64,000 bases of DNA from a filamentous cyanobacterium ESFC-1 (lineage in GTDB: Bacteria > Cyanobacteriota > Cyanobacteriia > Cyanobacteriales > Spirulinaceae): the NCBI GenBank assembly GCA_000380225.1, contig KB904821.1, forward strand, positions 4,039,795 to 4,103,794. Reading direction: 5' to 3'. The notes under the pieces were generated by a model, which was given only the letters and a program-made list of their open reading frames with translations, ran no database searches and had not been told where the DNA came from. Both the position numbers and the translations under genes were made by a program. Below, piece after piece: positions 24,719 through 35,200 of the stretch. Within the stretch, counting starts at the first letter, position 1. Every line of letters begins with the position of its first letter.

Positions 24719-25034
24719 TAACGTCAGTTCGGGATAAGCTTAAAGTCTGACGCAATTGCCAGATTTGGCGGAAACCCACCAAATAATTACATTAAACGTT
24801 GCCCTAACCAAAGCGTTGAAATACTCACTCTCAAAACCCCTTACGCAGGGGTTTTGGGGGCAAGACGTTGCCCCCAATGGAAGTGCGACCCCGCGCCGCC
24901 GTAAGACGAGCGACCCCGCGCGAGTAGCATCTTGTAGCGCACTTTTGGGGTGTGGAGGGCTAGTCCCCCACAAAACCTACAGCTACCAACCAGCGAATTT
25001 CCAACCCCCCATTTCTTAACCCGAACTCACGTTA
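24719..25034. mobile_element. 316-bp element with terminal inverted repeats (MITE-like)
   Basis: The left end TAACGTCAGTTCGGGATAA (24719-24737) and the right end TTAACCCGAACTCACGTTA (25016-25034) are inverted copies, 17 of 19 positions matching. The inside has a CCCCTTACGCAGGGG hairpin, the R3 repeat (24887-24920) and no transposase-sized frame. This is the structure of a non-autonomous element. I could not define a target-site duplication with certainty. Confidence 0.65.
24887..24920 (+). repeat. 34-bp GC-rich dispersed repeat (R3), copy 2
   Basis: Same sequence as 15837-15870 but for one base. It lies inside the 316-bp inverted-repeat element and is followed by GCGAGTAGCA, as is the extended form of copy 1. 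Confidence 0.8.
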
Positions 25035-25101
25035 ACTCAACCGGAATTTAAGCCGCTTCTGCCTGGGATTAAATTCTGGCCTCCAATTTGACAATTTCCC
25101 A

Positions 25102-25129
25102 AAGATGGGCTTACCCCCATCTTTTTTTT
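25102..25129 (+). terminator. Rho-independent terminator, probably of ppsA
   Basis: AAGATGGG and CCCATCTT form the stem, followed by a run of eight T. It lies 390 bp past the ppsA stop; without the 316-bp element it would be about 75 bp past it. Confidence 0.8.
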
Positions 25130-25363
25130 GTTTAAGTAAAAAATCTGTAAATTTACTTATGTTTGGAGAATAAATCTGCTAGGATGTAGCTCGTCTGGAA
25201 CAGTAGCATCTACCCAAAATCCGCGCAATGTCAGCGTAGAGCCGTTCTGTCCCCATCTGGTTAGGGGAGAGAAGGGAATTTAAAACCAATAAGCTTCTAA
25301 TCAAACCAATCCTCTCTGCATCTTCAATATTAACCAGCGTGCAATCTGACCTTTAAAAACCTT

Positions 25364-26572
25364 ATGCAACGATTGAGACGATGGCCGAACACAGTTCCCA
25401 CTCGAATTGTCGCTTTTCCTAATCAAAAAATTAAATTCAGATATTGGGCTATACATTTAACAGGATTGCTGGCTTTAACTTTGGGCATCAATCATGGCAT
25501 TCAGGCCCAAGAAGTCATTACCAACAGTGCCTCAGCTTCTGGCGATAACCTTCCCGGTACAGTCCAATCTAATCAAACGACCTTACTCGCCGACCAAGTT
25601 AAGCTCGAACTCATCAAAACCGCAGACCGGGCTGCCGCCGAACCCGGAGATACCATTGTGTATCGGTTAGCCCTGAAAAACGTGGGTACGGGAACCGCGC
25701 GGAACATCGTGATTACCGATACTGCCCCATTGGGACTCAATTTTATCGCGCGATCGCTCCAAGGTTCCATTACCGTTGGTACCACCACCACCCCCGTTAC
25801 CATTCCCCCCGCCACCACAAGCGGGCGTACCGCCACATTCACCTATCCCGAACTCGCCCCCGGCCAAATTCTCAACATTATCTACGCCGCCGAAGTCACC
25901 CCCGATGCCATACGGGGAACCGGACGCAATACCGCCCAAGAACGGCGCAGCAACACAGCGACATTTAAAGTGCGCGTCGAACCCGGCATCCTCTCCGACT
26001 GCGGCACAATTATCGGTCGCGTCTTTGTCGATAAAAACTTCGACGGCGAACAGCAACCCGGCGAACCCGGAATCCCGAATGCGGTGGTTTTCCTCGACGA
26101 CGGCAACCGCATTACCACCGATGCCAACGGCCTCTTTTCTATGGCCAATGTCGTTTCAGGTAATCGCGTCGGGACATTAGACCTAACCAGTATTCCCGGC
26201 TACGACCTCGCCCCCAACCTATTTTTCAGCGAACGCAACAGCCCCTCTCGTCTCGTCCGCCTTGAACCTGGCGGCCTCAGACGCATGAACTTCGCCGTAA
26301 CGCCAGCCTCTTTACAGTCAACAGCTTTGGGCAGTGGGCAGTCGGCAGTGGGCAGTCGGGAAAACAATTACCAATTACCAATTACTAATTACCAATTGCC
26401 CATTGTGGACGTTAGTAAAGAGTCGCATCCACAACCTATTCAGTCATCAGTCAACAGTCATCCGTCATCAGTCGTTGAGGCAGTAAGCAAACAAGTTTTC
26501 AGTCAATTTTTCAACAGTCATCAGTCAACAGTTTTAGGGAAACACCGGAACCAGGGAAAAAATGATGACTAA
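25364..26572 (+). CDS. DUF11/SdrD-like exported protein, first gene of the surface cluster
   Basis: A 402-residue protein. Hydrophobic residues around 30-45 (HLTGLLALTLGINHGIQAQ) form a signal peptide after an unusually long basic N-terminus; the start at 25364 could be late or early. Residues about 80-205 form a DUF11 module (LELIKTADRAAAEPGDTIVY, LKNVGTGTARNIVITDTAPL). Residues about 210-310 form an SdrD_B-like module (GRVFVDKNFDGEQQPGEPGI, FLDDGNRITTDANGLFSM). The last 80 residues encode dispersed-repeat sequence (GSGQSAVGSR, NYQLPITNYQLPI, QSSVNSHPSSV) and are probably disordered. It overlaps the next gene by 11 bp, so the two are translationally coupled. Role inferred as surface or adhesive. 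Confidence 0.82.
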   Translation: MQRLRRWPNTVPTRIVAFPNQKIKFRYWAIHLTGLLALTLGINHGIQAQEVITNSASASGDNLPGTVQSNQTTLLADQVKLELIKTADRAAAEPGDTIVYRLALKNVGTGTARNIVITDTAPLGLNFIARSLQGSITVGTTTTPVTIPPATTSGRTATFTYPELAPGQILNIIYAAEVTPDAIRGTGRNTAQERRSNTATFKVRVEPGILSDCGTIIGRVFVDKNFDGEQQPGEPGIPNAVVFLDDGNRITTDANGLFSMANVVSGNRVGTLDLTSIPGYDLAPNLFFSERNSPSRLVRLEPGGLRRMNFAVTPASLQSTALGSGQSAVGSRENNYQLPITNYQLPIVDVSKESHPQPIQSSVNSHPSSVVEAVSKQVFSQFFNSHQSTVLGKHRNQGKNDD

Positions 26573-29500
26573 TAACCAACAACCAACAACCAATTACAAC
26601 ATCCTTTTATTACTCGCGTTTCCCCTCGTCGCTTTGTGGGGGGGAGTTGTACAAGCGCAACCAATCTCACCCCTAGAAGACCAGCAATTTGGGCAACCCG
26701 ACCAACCCGAACTGGTGCCGGACTTGTCCCTAGAACCCACAGAAGTCCGCATTTTAACCCCGCAAGGTGGAATCACAACGGCCACAACCACAAACCTGAT
26801 TATTCAGTACAACGCCGACAGCGAGCTAGATGTGCGTCTCAACGGCGAATCCCTGAACGCAGACATCGCCACCACCCGCGAACTCGACGAAGCCAACAAT
26901 ATCATCACGCAAGTTTGGTATGGGGTTGAATTAGAAATTGGCGAAAACGAAATTCAAGTCAGCGCTAATAACGGCGAGCCCCGGACGTTAGGGATTAACG
27001 TTACCATTCCCGAAGCGGAGATTGAAATTAACCCCGTCGGCGACCCCCGCATCCCGGCTGACGATCGCTCTACAATTACCCTAGAAGGCGCTGTAACCGA
27101 CGACGAAGGGGCGTTTTTAAGCGAAACAACCTTAGTCACCCTAACCGCCAGTGCAGGGGAGTTTATCGGCGCAGACCAAGACCCAGATTTGCCGGGGTTT
27201 CAGGTGCGGGCTGAAGAGGGTAAATTTCAGGCACAATTACAGTCAGGGATTGAAGCGCAAACGGTACAAGTTCGGGCGGCTTTAGTTTTTGAAGAAGTCG
27301 CCAATTTGCAACCGACCGAAACCGTCGAAGCTTATACACAGGTTGAATTTATAACCTATTTGCGCCCCTCCCTGGTTTCGGGGGTAATTGATTTTCGGGT
27401 GGGGCCTGCCGGAACTAATTATTGGGGCAGTCGCAGCACCTTCTTGAACCCTGATATTATCGACGATGGGACGCAAGTCGATCTCAGTGGGGCAATTTTT
27501 GCGACAGGTGCAATCGGGGATTGGTTGTTTACGGGGGCGTATAACAGCGAACGTCCCCTCAATCAAACCTGCGATGGCATTACCCGTTTATTCCGGGGGC
27601 CGCAATTCTGCGAACAGCAATATCCCGTTTATGGGGACAGTTCCACCACCGATTACACCACCCCATCTATTGATAGCGTATATGCTCGCTTTGAGCGCAG
27701 TTCCCCGGTAGAAGGGGCAGGGACGGATTACTTTATGTGGGGGGATTATCGCACCCCTGAGTTTGCCCGCGCTTCCCAAGAGTTTAGCGCCATTGGCCGG
27801 GAGTTACACGGCTTTAAGGGCAACTTTAACTTGGGCAATCTTCAAATTAGCGCTGCTTTTAGCCCTTATGTACAGGGTTTCCAACGGGATACTTTGCTTC
27901 CTGATGGCACCAGTGGTTATTATTTCCTCTCGAATCGCTTATTAGTGCCAGGAAGTGAAGCGGTTTATCTCGAAGTCGAGGAAATCAACCGTCCTGGGGT
28001 GATTATCGAACGGGAACAGTTAATGCGAGGGCCCGATTATGAAATTGATTACGATCGCGGTACACTATTATTTCGTCGTCCCATTGACCCCATTGGTTAT
28101 TTTCGCGACGACCCCAATGGTTCGTTAAGTTCGATTACCACTGTCCGCAAAATCGTCGTAACTTATCAATATGAAGGCAACGGCGAAACCGATACCCACC
28201 TTTATGCGGGACGGTTGCAGTATAACTTTGATAATTCGTTTGAATCGCCGAGTTGGGTAGGGGCTAGTTATTTCCAAGAAGACCAAGGTGACCAAGAAAT
28301 TGAAATTTTAGGCGTTGATTTCTTGATGTCCCTCGGACAACTGCCCGATAGTAATCTCAGTCGGGGGCGGATTGTGGGGGAGTTTGCCCATAGTAACGCC
28401 AATAATTACTCCCTGTTTAACAATAACAGTACCTTTCCTTTGGCTAACGATCGGGGGTCGTTGGGCAATCCTAGCGGGTCGGCGTATCGCTTAGAAGCGG
28501 ATGTGAATCTGAGCGAACAGGTGGCGGCGCGGGCGTATTATCGCAATGTTGAGCCGGGTTTTGTGAATAATGCGACAATTTCTTACAATCCCGGTCAAAC
28601 GCGTTATGGGGCTTCAATTAACGCTGAAATTAGCGAGGCAACGCAAGTTTACGCTAGTTATGATTACGAGCGCAATTATGGCAATGCGACGACTCCCCGC
28701 GTGCCGTTGTTCGACCAGTTTAATCCGCCAATTGATTTGTTTAGCCCGACGCAAGAGGCGTTGCGGACGACGAATATTGATAATGAGTTGTCTACATTTC
28801 GCGTTGGGGCAAGACAGGATTTCGGGCGGGTTGAGGGCAGTTTAGAATATGTGTATCGCGATCGCTCTGATGCGGTTAGTACTTTATTCGATACTAATAC
28901 TTCCCAACTCGTCGCGAATGTCCTCGTACCAATTTTATGCGAAGATACCGAGTGCGATCGCTCTACCCTGGCCTTTCGCGCCCAAAGCGAAATGAGCCTC
29001 GGTGACAACGACCCCGTGTATCCCCTGCGTACCACGATGGGTCTTGAATGGGCAGTACAACCGGGAATGAAGCTACGTCTGGCGCACCAATTTTATAACG
29101 GTGGTTTACTCGGTGCAAACTCTCTTACCAGTTTAGACGCGATCGCGGAAACCAAACTCGGAGAAAACACCACCTTCACCAGTCGTTACGGTGTCGTCGG
29201 CGGTTTTAACGGCATGACCGGACAAAGTGCCATCGGCCTCAACCACCGCATTAACCTCTTTGAAGGCTTCCGCGTTGACCTCGGTTACGAACGCATCGCC
29301 ACTAATATCTTCTCAACAACCGCCGCCGGGCCGCGTTTTGCACAACCCTACGCCGTCGGTCAAAGTGCCGCCTCCCTCGGACTCACAGAAGGCGATTCCT
29401 ACAGCGTCGGTTTTTCCTACACCGCCAACCCGGACTTCAAAGCTTCTGGGCGCTTAGAATACCGCAACAGCACCTACGGTAATAACGTGGTCATTTTCGC

Positions 29501-30551
29501 CACAGCCGCCGGGAAACTCAGCCCCGCTTTAACCGGATTGTTGCGTTTCCAGCAAGCCAGTTCCGCCACCCCCTTCCTCGAAGGCTTAGGCCCCACCGCC
29601 AGTTTACGCCTGGGTTTAGCCTATCGCGACCCCTACGACGACCGCTTTAACGGCTTATTCAGCTACGAATATCGCCGCAACCCTTCTACCATTCCCGATA
29701 CCCTGCTGTTTGACAGTGGCGTAGGGTCAAACGACCATGTACTCTCAGCCGAAGGCATTTACGCCCCCAATTGGCAATGGGAGTTCTACAGTAAGTTTGC
29801 CATGCGTTCTAGCACAACTTATTTGGCAAATAACTTTAGTAACAGCAGTTTAGTGTATTTAGGACAACTGCGAGCCACTTATCGCTTTGCCTATCAATGG
29901 GATGTCGCCCTCGAAGGACGCACCATTGGTCAACCCAGCGCTAACTTTACCGAATGGGGCTGGGCTGCGGAATTGGGGTATTATATTATGCCCGATTTAC
30001 GCATTGGTCTTGGCTACAGTTTCGGTTCTGTCGATGACCGCGACTTTAGCGGCTATCGTTCCAGCGACGGCATTTATTTCGGCGTGACTTACAAAATCAA
30101 CGAGTTATTCGGCGGTTTTGGCAATCAAACCCCTCTGCCGCCCCCAGAAACCGAAAGTCTCCCGGTTGTACAGGCAGTAGGTAGTGGGCAGTGGGCAGTC
30201 GGGGAAGCAGTTGATGGAGTTAACGGACAGAACAATTACCCATTACCAATGACCAATGACCAATTATCCGTAGAAGCAGACGGAAGTGGGTTTGTAGGGG
30301 CGGGGTTTCCCCGTCCCGTCGGAGAAACGGCTTTTCAGTCAACAGTCAACAGTCAACAGTCATCAGGGGTTGAAGCAGTCGGCAGTGGGCAATGGGCAGT
30401 CGGAGAAACGGTGGATTGGGATAGTCAGCATCAGCAACCAACAACCTCGTTTAATCCCTCAGAAGCTTGGCTGACCAACGTTTTAGAAACGACCCAAGAT
30501 TGGCAGTTATTGAGCAATGCAAATTTTATTCACAATGATGAAGCGAAATAA
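26562..30551 (+). CDS. Large predicted outer-membrane beta-barrel protein (1329 residues)
   Basis: Signal peptide NILLLLAFPLVALWGGVVQA ends near residue 33. Residues about 60-270 hold Ig-like modules (VRILTPQGGITTATTTNLII, ITLEGAVTDDEGAFLSETTL). From about 280 on the sequence is a long series of alternating-hydrophobic strands with aromatic ends, typical of an outer-membrane barrel (LQISAAFSPYVQGF, AELGYYIMPDLRIGLGYSFG, GIYFGVTYKINELFGGFG). A MRGPDYEIDYDRGTLLFRRP motif lies near 490. After the barrel, residues from about 1200 contain translated dispersed repeats (AVGSGQWAVGE, GFVGAGFPRPVGE, STVNSQQSSG). The start can be either of two adjacent ATGs. The overlap with genes on both sides indicates an operon. 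Likely an anchor or translocon for the surface proteins beside it; this is inference. Confidence 0.8.
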   Translation: MMTNNQQPTTNYNILLLLAFPLVALWGGVVQAQPISPLEDQQFGQPDQPELVPDLSLEPTEVRILTPQGGITTATTTNLIIQYNADSELDVRLNGESLNADIATTRELDEANNIITQVWYGVELEIGENEIQVSANNGEPRTLGINVTIPEAEIEINPVGDPRIPADDRSTITLEGAVTDDEGAFLSETTLVTLTASAGEFIGADQDPDLPGFQVRAEEGKFQAQLQSGIEAQTVQVRAALVFEEVANLQPTETVEAYTQVEFITYLRPSLVSGVIDFRVGPAGTNYWGSRSTFLNPDIIDDGTQVDLSGAIFATGAIGDWLFTGAYNSERPLNQTCDGITRLFRGPQFCEQQYPVYGDSSTTDYTTPSIDSVYARFERSSPVEGAGTDYFMWGDYRTPEFARASQEFSAIGRELHGFKGNFNLGNLQISAAFSPYVQGFQRDTLLPDGTSGYYFLSNRLLVPGSEAVYLEVEEINRPGVIIEREQLMRGPDYEIDYDRGTLLFRRPIDPIGYFRDDPNGSLSSITTVRKIVVTYQYEGNGETDTHLYAGRLQYNFDNSFESPSWVGASYFQEDQGDQEIEILGVDFLMSLGQLPDSNLSRGRIVGEFAHSNANNYSLFNNNSTFPLANDRGSLGNPSGSAYRLEADVNLSEQVAARAYYRNVEPGFVNNATISYNPGQTRYGASINAEISEATQVYASYDYERNYGNATTPRVPLFDQFNPPIDLFSPTQEALRTTNIDNELSTFRVGARQDFGRVEGSLEYVYRDRSDAVSTLFDTNTSQLVANVLVPILCEDTECDRSTLAFRAQSEMSLGDNDPVYPLRTTMGLEWAVQPGMKLRLAHQFYNGGLLGANSLTSLDAIAETKLGENTTFTSRYGVVGGFNGMTGQSAIGLNHRINLFEGFRVDLGYERIATNIFSTTAAGPRFAQPYAVGQSAASLGLTEGDSYSVGFSYTANPDFKASGRLEYRNSTYGNNVVIFATAAGKLSPALTGLLRFQQASSATPFLEGLGPTASLRLGLAYRDPYDDRFNGLFSYEYRRNPSTIPDTLLFDSGVGSNDHVLSAEGIYAPNWQWEFYSKFAMRSSTTYLANNFSNSSLVYLGQLRATYRFAYQWDVALEGRTIGQPSANFTEWGWAAELGYYIMPDLRIGLGYSFGSVDDRDFSGYRSSDGIYFGVTYKINELFGGFGNQTPLPPPETESLPVVQAVGSGQWAVGEAVDGVNGQNNYPLPMTNDQLSVEADGSGFVGAGFPRPVGETAFQSTVNSQQSSGVEAVGSGQWAVGETVDWDSQHQQPTTSFNPSEAWLTNVLETTQDWQLLSNANFIHNDEAK

Positions 30552-32223
30552 AGTGATACCAGAATATCAACCCAGGGGAATTGCTCAAACACTACAAACC
30601 TCGATGGTGCGTTTGTTGGTTGCCATCTTGCCCTTGTTACCATTTCCGGTTTTGGCTCAGAATAATGCAGATTTTGAGGTAATTGTCAATAGCAATGGCG
30701 ATGAAATTATCGCTGATGACAACTTGACTTTAAGGGAAGCGATCGCGATCGTCAATGGCGACCTCGAACTCAACAGCCTTTCTACCACCGAAAGCAGTCA
30801 AATTTCCGGCAATTTAAGCGAAAGAACCAAGCAAATTAGCTTTAACTTACCCCCCAACCAAACCACGATTACCCTCAGCGAACTCCTGCCCGAAATTCGC
30901 ACCCCCAACGTCACCCTCGACGGCACAACCCAACAGGGTTATGAAGGCTTCGAGGAGTTAAATCCTGGCATTCCGACTCCTGTAGTCAGTTTGACCCGGA
31001 TTTCGCCAGATAATGACGAAAACTTGCTTAATCCGCCCATTCGCGGACTAACCCTCGTTGCCGATAATATCACAGTCCAGGGATTGCGCTTTTATGGCTT
31101 TAGTGCGCCACCTGGGGGAGATACCGCCACCGTCCCCGCCGCCGACATCTTCATTTCTGCGCCCCAAGCCCCCAGAGATGAGATTCGCTATGATGTCCCC
31201 GCACATCCGAGGGACGGCAATTCACCGCCCCAGAATATCCTGATTAAATTCAATATTCTGGGCTTACCGCCAGAGGATACCCAAGCCAGACAATCGGCCT
31301 TTGGGGTGTATATTTTCAAGGGCGATGATGTGAGCATTATCAACAATATTATTGCCAATCAAAAAGGAAGCGGTATTATCAGCAGTATTCGTGCCAACAA
31401 CCTCGTAATTGGCGACAATATTATCGAAAACAATGGTTTAATCGGGATGCCCGACGGGATTCACCTCGAAGGACAAATCGCCAATACGCGCATTCAAGGC
31501 AACTCGATTCGCAATAACGGCGGTAGCGGCATTTATATCTTCAAACCCGAAGGGGCTGCCATTATTGACAATAACGTGCTGAATAATAACGGCGCAAGAT
31601 ATCAACGTCCCGCGATTTATCTCAGTGGTAGCAATCATCAAGTGACCCAAAACCGCATCGCCAATCAACCGGGGGCGGGTGTTGTTGTCGCGGGTTATCC
31701 CGTCCCCCACCGCGTCAGCGTCACCGAAAACCAGTTTTTAAATGTGACTGGATTGACCGTTGACCTCAACGCCCAACCGGAAACCGGACGACCAGACCGT
31801 TATAACGGCGACGGTCGTAACGCCATTCCCGACACCGTATTATCTGATGATAGCCGGGAATTGGTCGAGGGCGATCGCTATCGTCGTGGAATCGCTAATT
31901 ATGGCATTATGACCCCGCAATTTGTCAGTCGCGAGTTTTTTCGCAACGCAACCGGAGAAGTAACTTTATTTGGTATGAGTGAAGCAGGCGCAACCATCGA
32001 AATTTACGGCATCGTCCCCGATGTTGACGGCGATAATCAATTTCCTATCTCGACCACCGAAGCCGATGATAAAGGGCGCTTTCAGATTCGACTCCCCGAT
32101 ATACAGATTGTAGACATAAAACGAGTCAGCGCGATCGCGACCCATCCCGATTATGGCACCTCCGAACCCGCCCTCAACGCAACCATCGGTGACATTCCTA
32201 GTATTTCAGGGGAGGCAAATTAG
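30535..32223 (+). CDS. Secreted right-handed beta-helix protein
   Basis: A 562-residue protein from the ATG at 30535, chosen over an upstream in-frame start (30517) because it gives a basic N-terminus followed by the signal MVRLLVAILPLLPFPVLAQ. An N-terminal EVIVNSNGDEIIADDNLTLR, followed by EAI, is the CSLREAI-type cap seen on cyanobacterial and chlamydial beta-helix proteins. Repeated turns of the parallel helix are visible (NNIIANQKGSGIISSIRANN, GDNIIENNGLIGMPDGIHLE, NSIRNNGGSGIYIFKPEG, NNVLNNNGARYQ). The C-terminus has a carboxypeptidase-like Ig segment (GEVTLFGMSEAGATIEIYG). It overlaps the barrel gene by 17 bp and the next start by 1 bp. Probably a surface polysaccharide-binding or adhesive protein. 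Confidence 0.82.
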   Translation: MMKRNKVIPEYQPRGIAQTLQTSMVRLLVAILPLLPFPVLAQNNADFEVIVNSNGDEIIADDNLTLREAIAIVNGDLELNSLSTTESSQISGNLSERTKQISFNLPPNQTTITLSELLPEIRTPNVTLDGTTQQGYEGFEELNPGIPTPVVSLTRISPDNDENLLNPPIRGLTLVADNITVQGLRFYGFSAPPGGDTATVPAADIFISAPQAPRDEIRYDVPAHPRDGNSPPQNILIKFNILGLPPEDTQARQSAFGVYIFKGDDVSIINNIIANQKGSGIISSIRANNLVIGDNIIENNGLIGMPDGIHLEGQIANTRIQGNSIRNNGGSGIYIFKPEGAAIIDNNVLNNNGARYQRPAIYLSGSNHQVTQNRIANQPGAGVVVAGYPVPHRVSVTENQFLNVTGLTVDLNAQPETGRPDRYNGDGRNAIPDTVLSDDSRELVEGDRYRRGIANYGIMTPQFVSREFFRNATGEVTLFGMSEAGATIEIYGIVPDVDGDNQFPISTTEADDKGRFQIRLPDIQIVDIKRVSAIATHPDYGTSEPALNATIGDIPSISGEAN

Positions 32224-35200
32224 TGAAAAAACCATCTCGCCGCTTTCTTCGTAGCCTATTCGGAGGTCTCATCCTCTGGAGCGCCTCCAACCTCCACGCC
32301 CCCACCGCCCAAGCCGCCCCATTCGTTTGTAATGGCACTCTTTACATTAGCCAAGCCCCAGGAGATACTGCACCAACAGGACTTTTTGATGTCATTGCTA
32401 ACCAAACTCCCTTTGGTTTGGCGACTAGAGGGGGAGCATTTACCCGCTACAACGCGATGGGATTTCGCGTTCGAGATGGTTACATATATGGTATTGACCC
32501 TGGAACTAATACTACGCCAAGTGTAGGTGGAGGAGAAATTTTCAGGATTGATGATACAGGACAACCTGTTTCTCTAGGCACTCCTCCCCGAATAGCTACG
32601 TTACAACAAAATAACCGTTTTATTGCTGGGGACTTTTTGACAACAACTAATCCCCTGACTAATGGACTGTATTTTATATATTCAAACAGCCCTAACGGTC
32701 AGCTTGTGGTTTTAGATATTGATGAAAGTCCTGGTCCTCCTTCTGTTGTGAGAGAGGTGTTTCTCGCTGGTCAGCCCCGATTTGCTGATATTGCCTTTAA
32801 TGCGGCAGATGGAAAATTTTATGGTTACGATAGGGACACACAACAAATACGCTTCTTCGACCCTGATACTGTATTAAATGCTAATAATGGTGATACTGTC
32901 CCTGTCAATAGTGTTCCTGCGGGAACAGGGGGACCGGGTGCTAACCAAATTGGTGCCGCGTTTTTTGATGCGTCTGGAACTTTCTATGGTTATGAAAATA
33001 ACGGCAATCTTTACACTGCTGACATAACCACAGGTAATTTTAGAAATCTAGGCCCTGCCCCTCAAGTCTCTCAAAATGATGGTGCAGGTTGCCCGCTTGC
33101 CCCTCGTTTTGTAAAAATTGCTGACTCTACTTCTGTTCCTCTAGGGGGAACGGCTACCTACCGTTATCGAGTTATCAACAATACAGACTTTCCCCTCAAC
33201 AATATTCAATTTGTCGAAAATGTAAATGATGGTAGCGGTAGAACAATAAACCCTAACCCTATAAATCCTTTTGGTGGCACAGTGCAGTTGAATGCTGATA
33301 GAACTATCCTTACTATTACAGGTTTGAGTATTCCCGCTAGAACGACATCGGGAGAAATTGTTGTCACTATGCAAATGCCGACAACACAACCCGCTACGCC
33401 ACTTCCTAATCAAGCACTGCTTTTGGATTCAAATGATAATCCTATCGTTCCCTCCGACGATCCTTCTACTCCGCCGTTGGGAGACCCAACTAATATTACA
33501 GTACAACCGACTCCAGGCCCTGCTGAAGTTACTATTCAAAAAACAGGGCCAGCGAATTTAACCGTTCCAGGTCAAGCTACTTATACCATAACTACCACAA
33601 ATCAAAGCACTGTCAATACAGCGATTAATGTTGCCATTAGCGACGTAATTGCGACAGGAGCAACCTTTGTTAGTGCTTCCGATGGCGGAACTTTTGACCC
33701 TGGAACCCGAACAGTCACATGGCCAACTATCAATATTCCACCAAACAGCGCCCCAGTAACTCGAACAGTAACTGTCGACCTGCCTACAAGCAACCCAACT
33801 GCACCAGGCTTCGAGAATACTGCTACAGTTAACTCCACCAATGACGTTCTGGCTACAAATAATACGGCAACTGTGGGGACAGTAATACCAGCAGCAGCAG
33901 GCAATGCTGATTTAGTTACAACTAAATCGGGTCCCTTGACCTTAGCAGCTCCCGGTCAAGCTAGTTATGTCATTACTGTAACGAATAACGGCCCTGACAC
34001 TGCGACTAATGTTGTAATTCAAGATGTCTTAGCTGGTACAGACGATCGCACTCCGGTAATTGCCTCAGATGGCGGAACTTATAACCCAGGAACTCGAACA
34101 GTTACCTGGCCTACTATTAGTATTCCTGCTAACACGACAGTAACCCGCACAGTCACTATCACATACAAAACAACAGGAACTTTTGGCAATACTGCTTCTG
34201 GTAATTCACTGACTACTACCGATCCTACGCCAGGTAACAATAGTTCAACAGTAACGACCACTATTCCGGCTTCAGGACAGGCTGATATTGTACTTACCAA
34301 AACAGGATTAGGAGCCAATCCATTGCCTTCTCCCGGAGAAGTCACTTATGTCATTAGAGCCACAAATAATGGTCCTGATTCTGCAACGGGTGTAGTCATT
34401 ACCGACATCATAGACCCAGATTCGAGATTCGTCGGTGCTTCTGATGGAGGTAGCTTTTCTGGAGGAGTTGTGACTTGGCCTGCTGTCAATATAGCTCCTG
34501 GAGCTTCAGTTACTCGCACAGTAACCGTTGATTTGCCTATAGCAAAGCAGCCACAGTTTACCAACTTTGCCAGTAGTACTTCTACTTCTACCGATCCAAA
34601 TCCCGCGAATAATACACGGATACCTGCAAGTACCGCAGTCACCGACCAGCCTGACTTAGAAATTATTAAAGACCAAACTGGAAGTTATGTCACTGGCCGT
34701 ACAGCTCAGTACCGAATTACAGTAACTAACAAAGGAACACAACCTACGGATGGTAATCTCGTAACTGTTACAGATACACTACCTGCGGACTTAACTCCTA
34801 CGGGTGCTACCGGAACAGGTTGGAACTGTACTATTACGGGTCAAATAGTTGAATGTACCCGCAGTGATGTTTTGCAACCTGGGTTGAGCTATCCACCCAT
34901 TACTCTTTCTGTAACGGTTAACGGAGCAGCAGGTTCCAATATTACAAATACTTCTACTGTGTCTGGTGGTGGCTCCGATAATGATAGCGATCTAGAAAAT
35001 GTAGTGGTTATCGACGTTAACGATCCTGACTTGAGGATTGACAAGCAGGTCGATCCGAATGCACCATTAGTTCCTGGGGGGATGGGTAACTATATCTTGA
35101 CAGTTACGAATAATGGGCCTGGCTCAACCACAGCACCAGTACGAGTCATCGATAATTTGCCCGCAGGCTTAACTCTGAATGGTTCTGCCACAGGAAATGG

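Noticed and set aside
25573-26180. Long overlapping frames in the first surface gene, including Pro- and Gly-rich ones
   Set aside because: They arise from GC-rich codons of the DUF11 module read in other frames and lack start signals.
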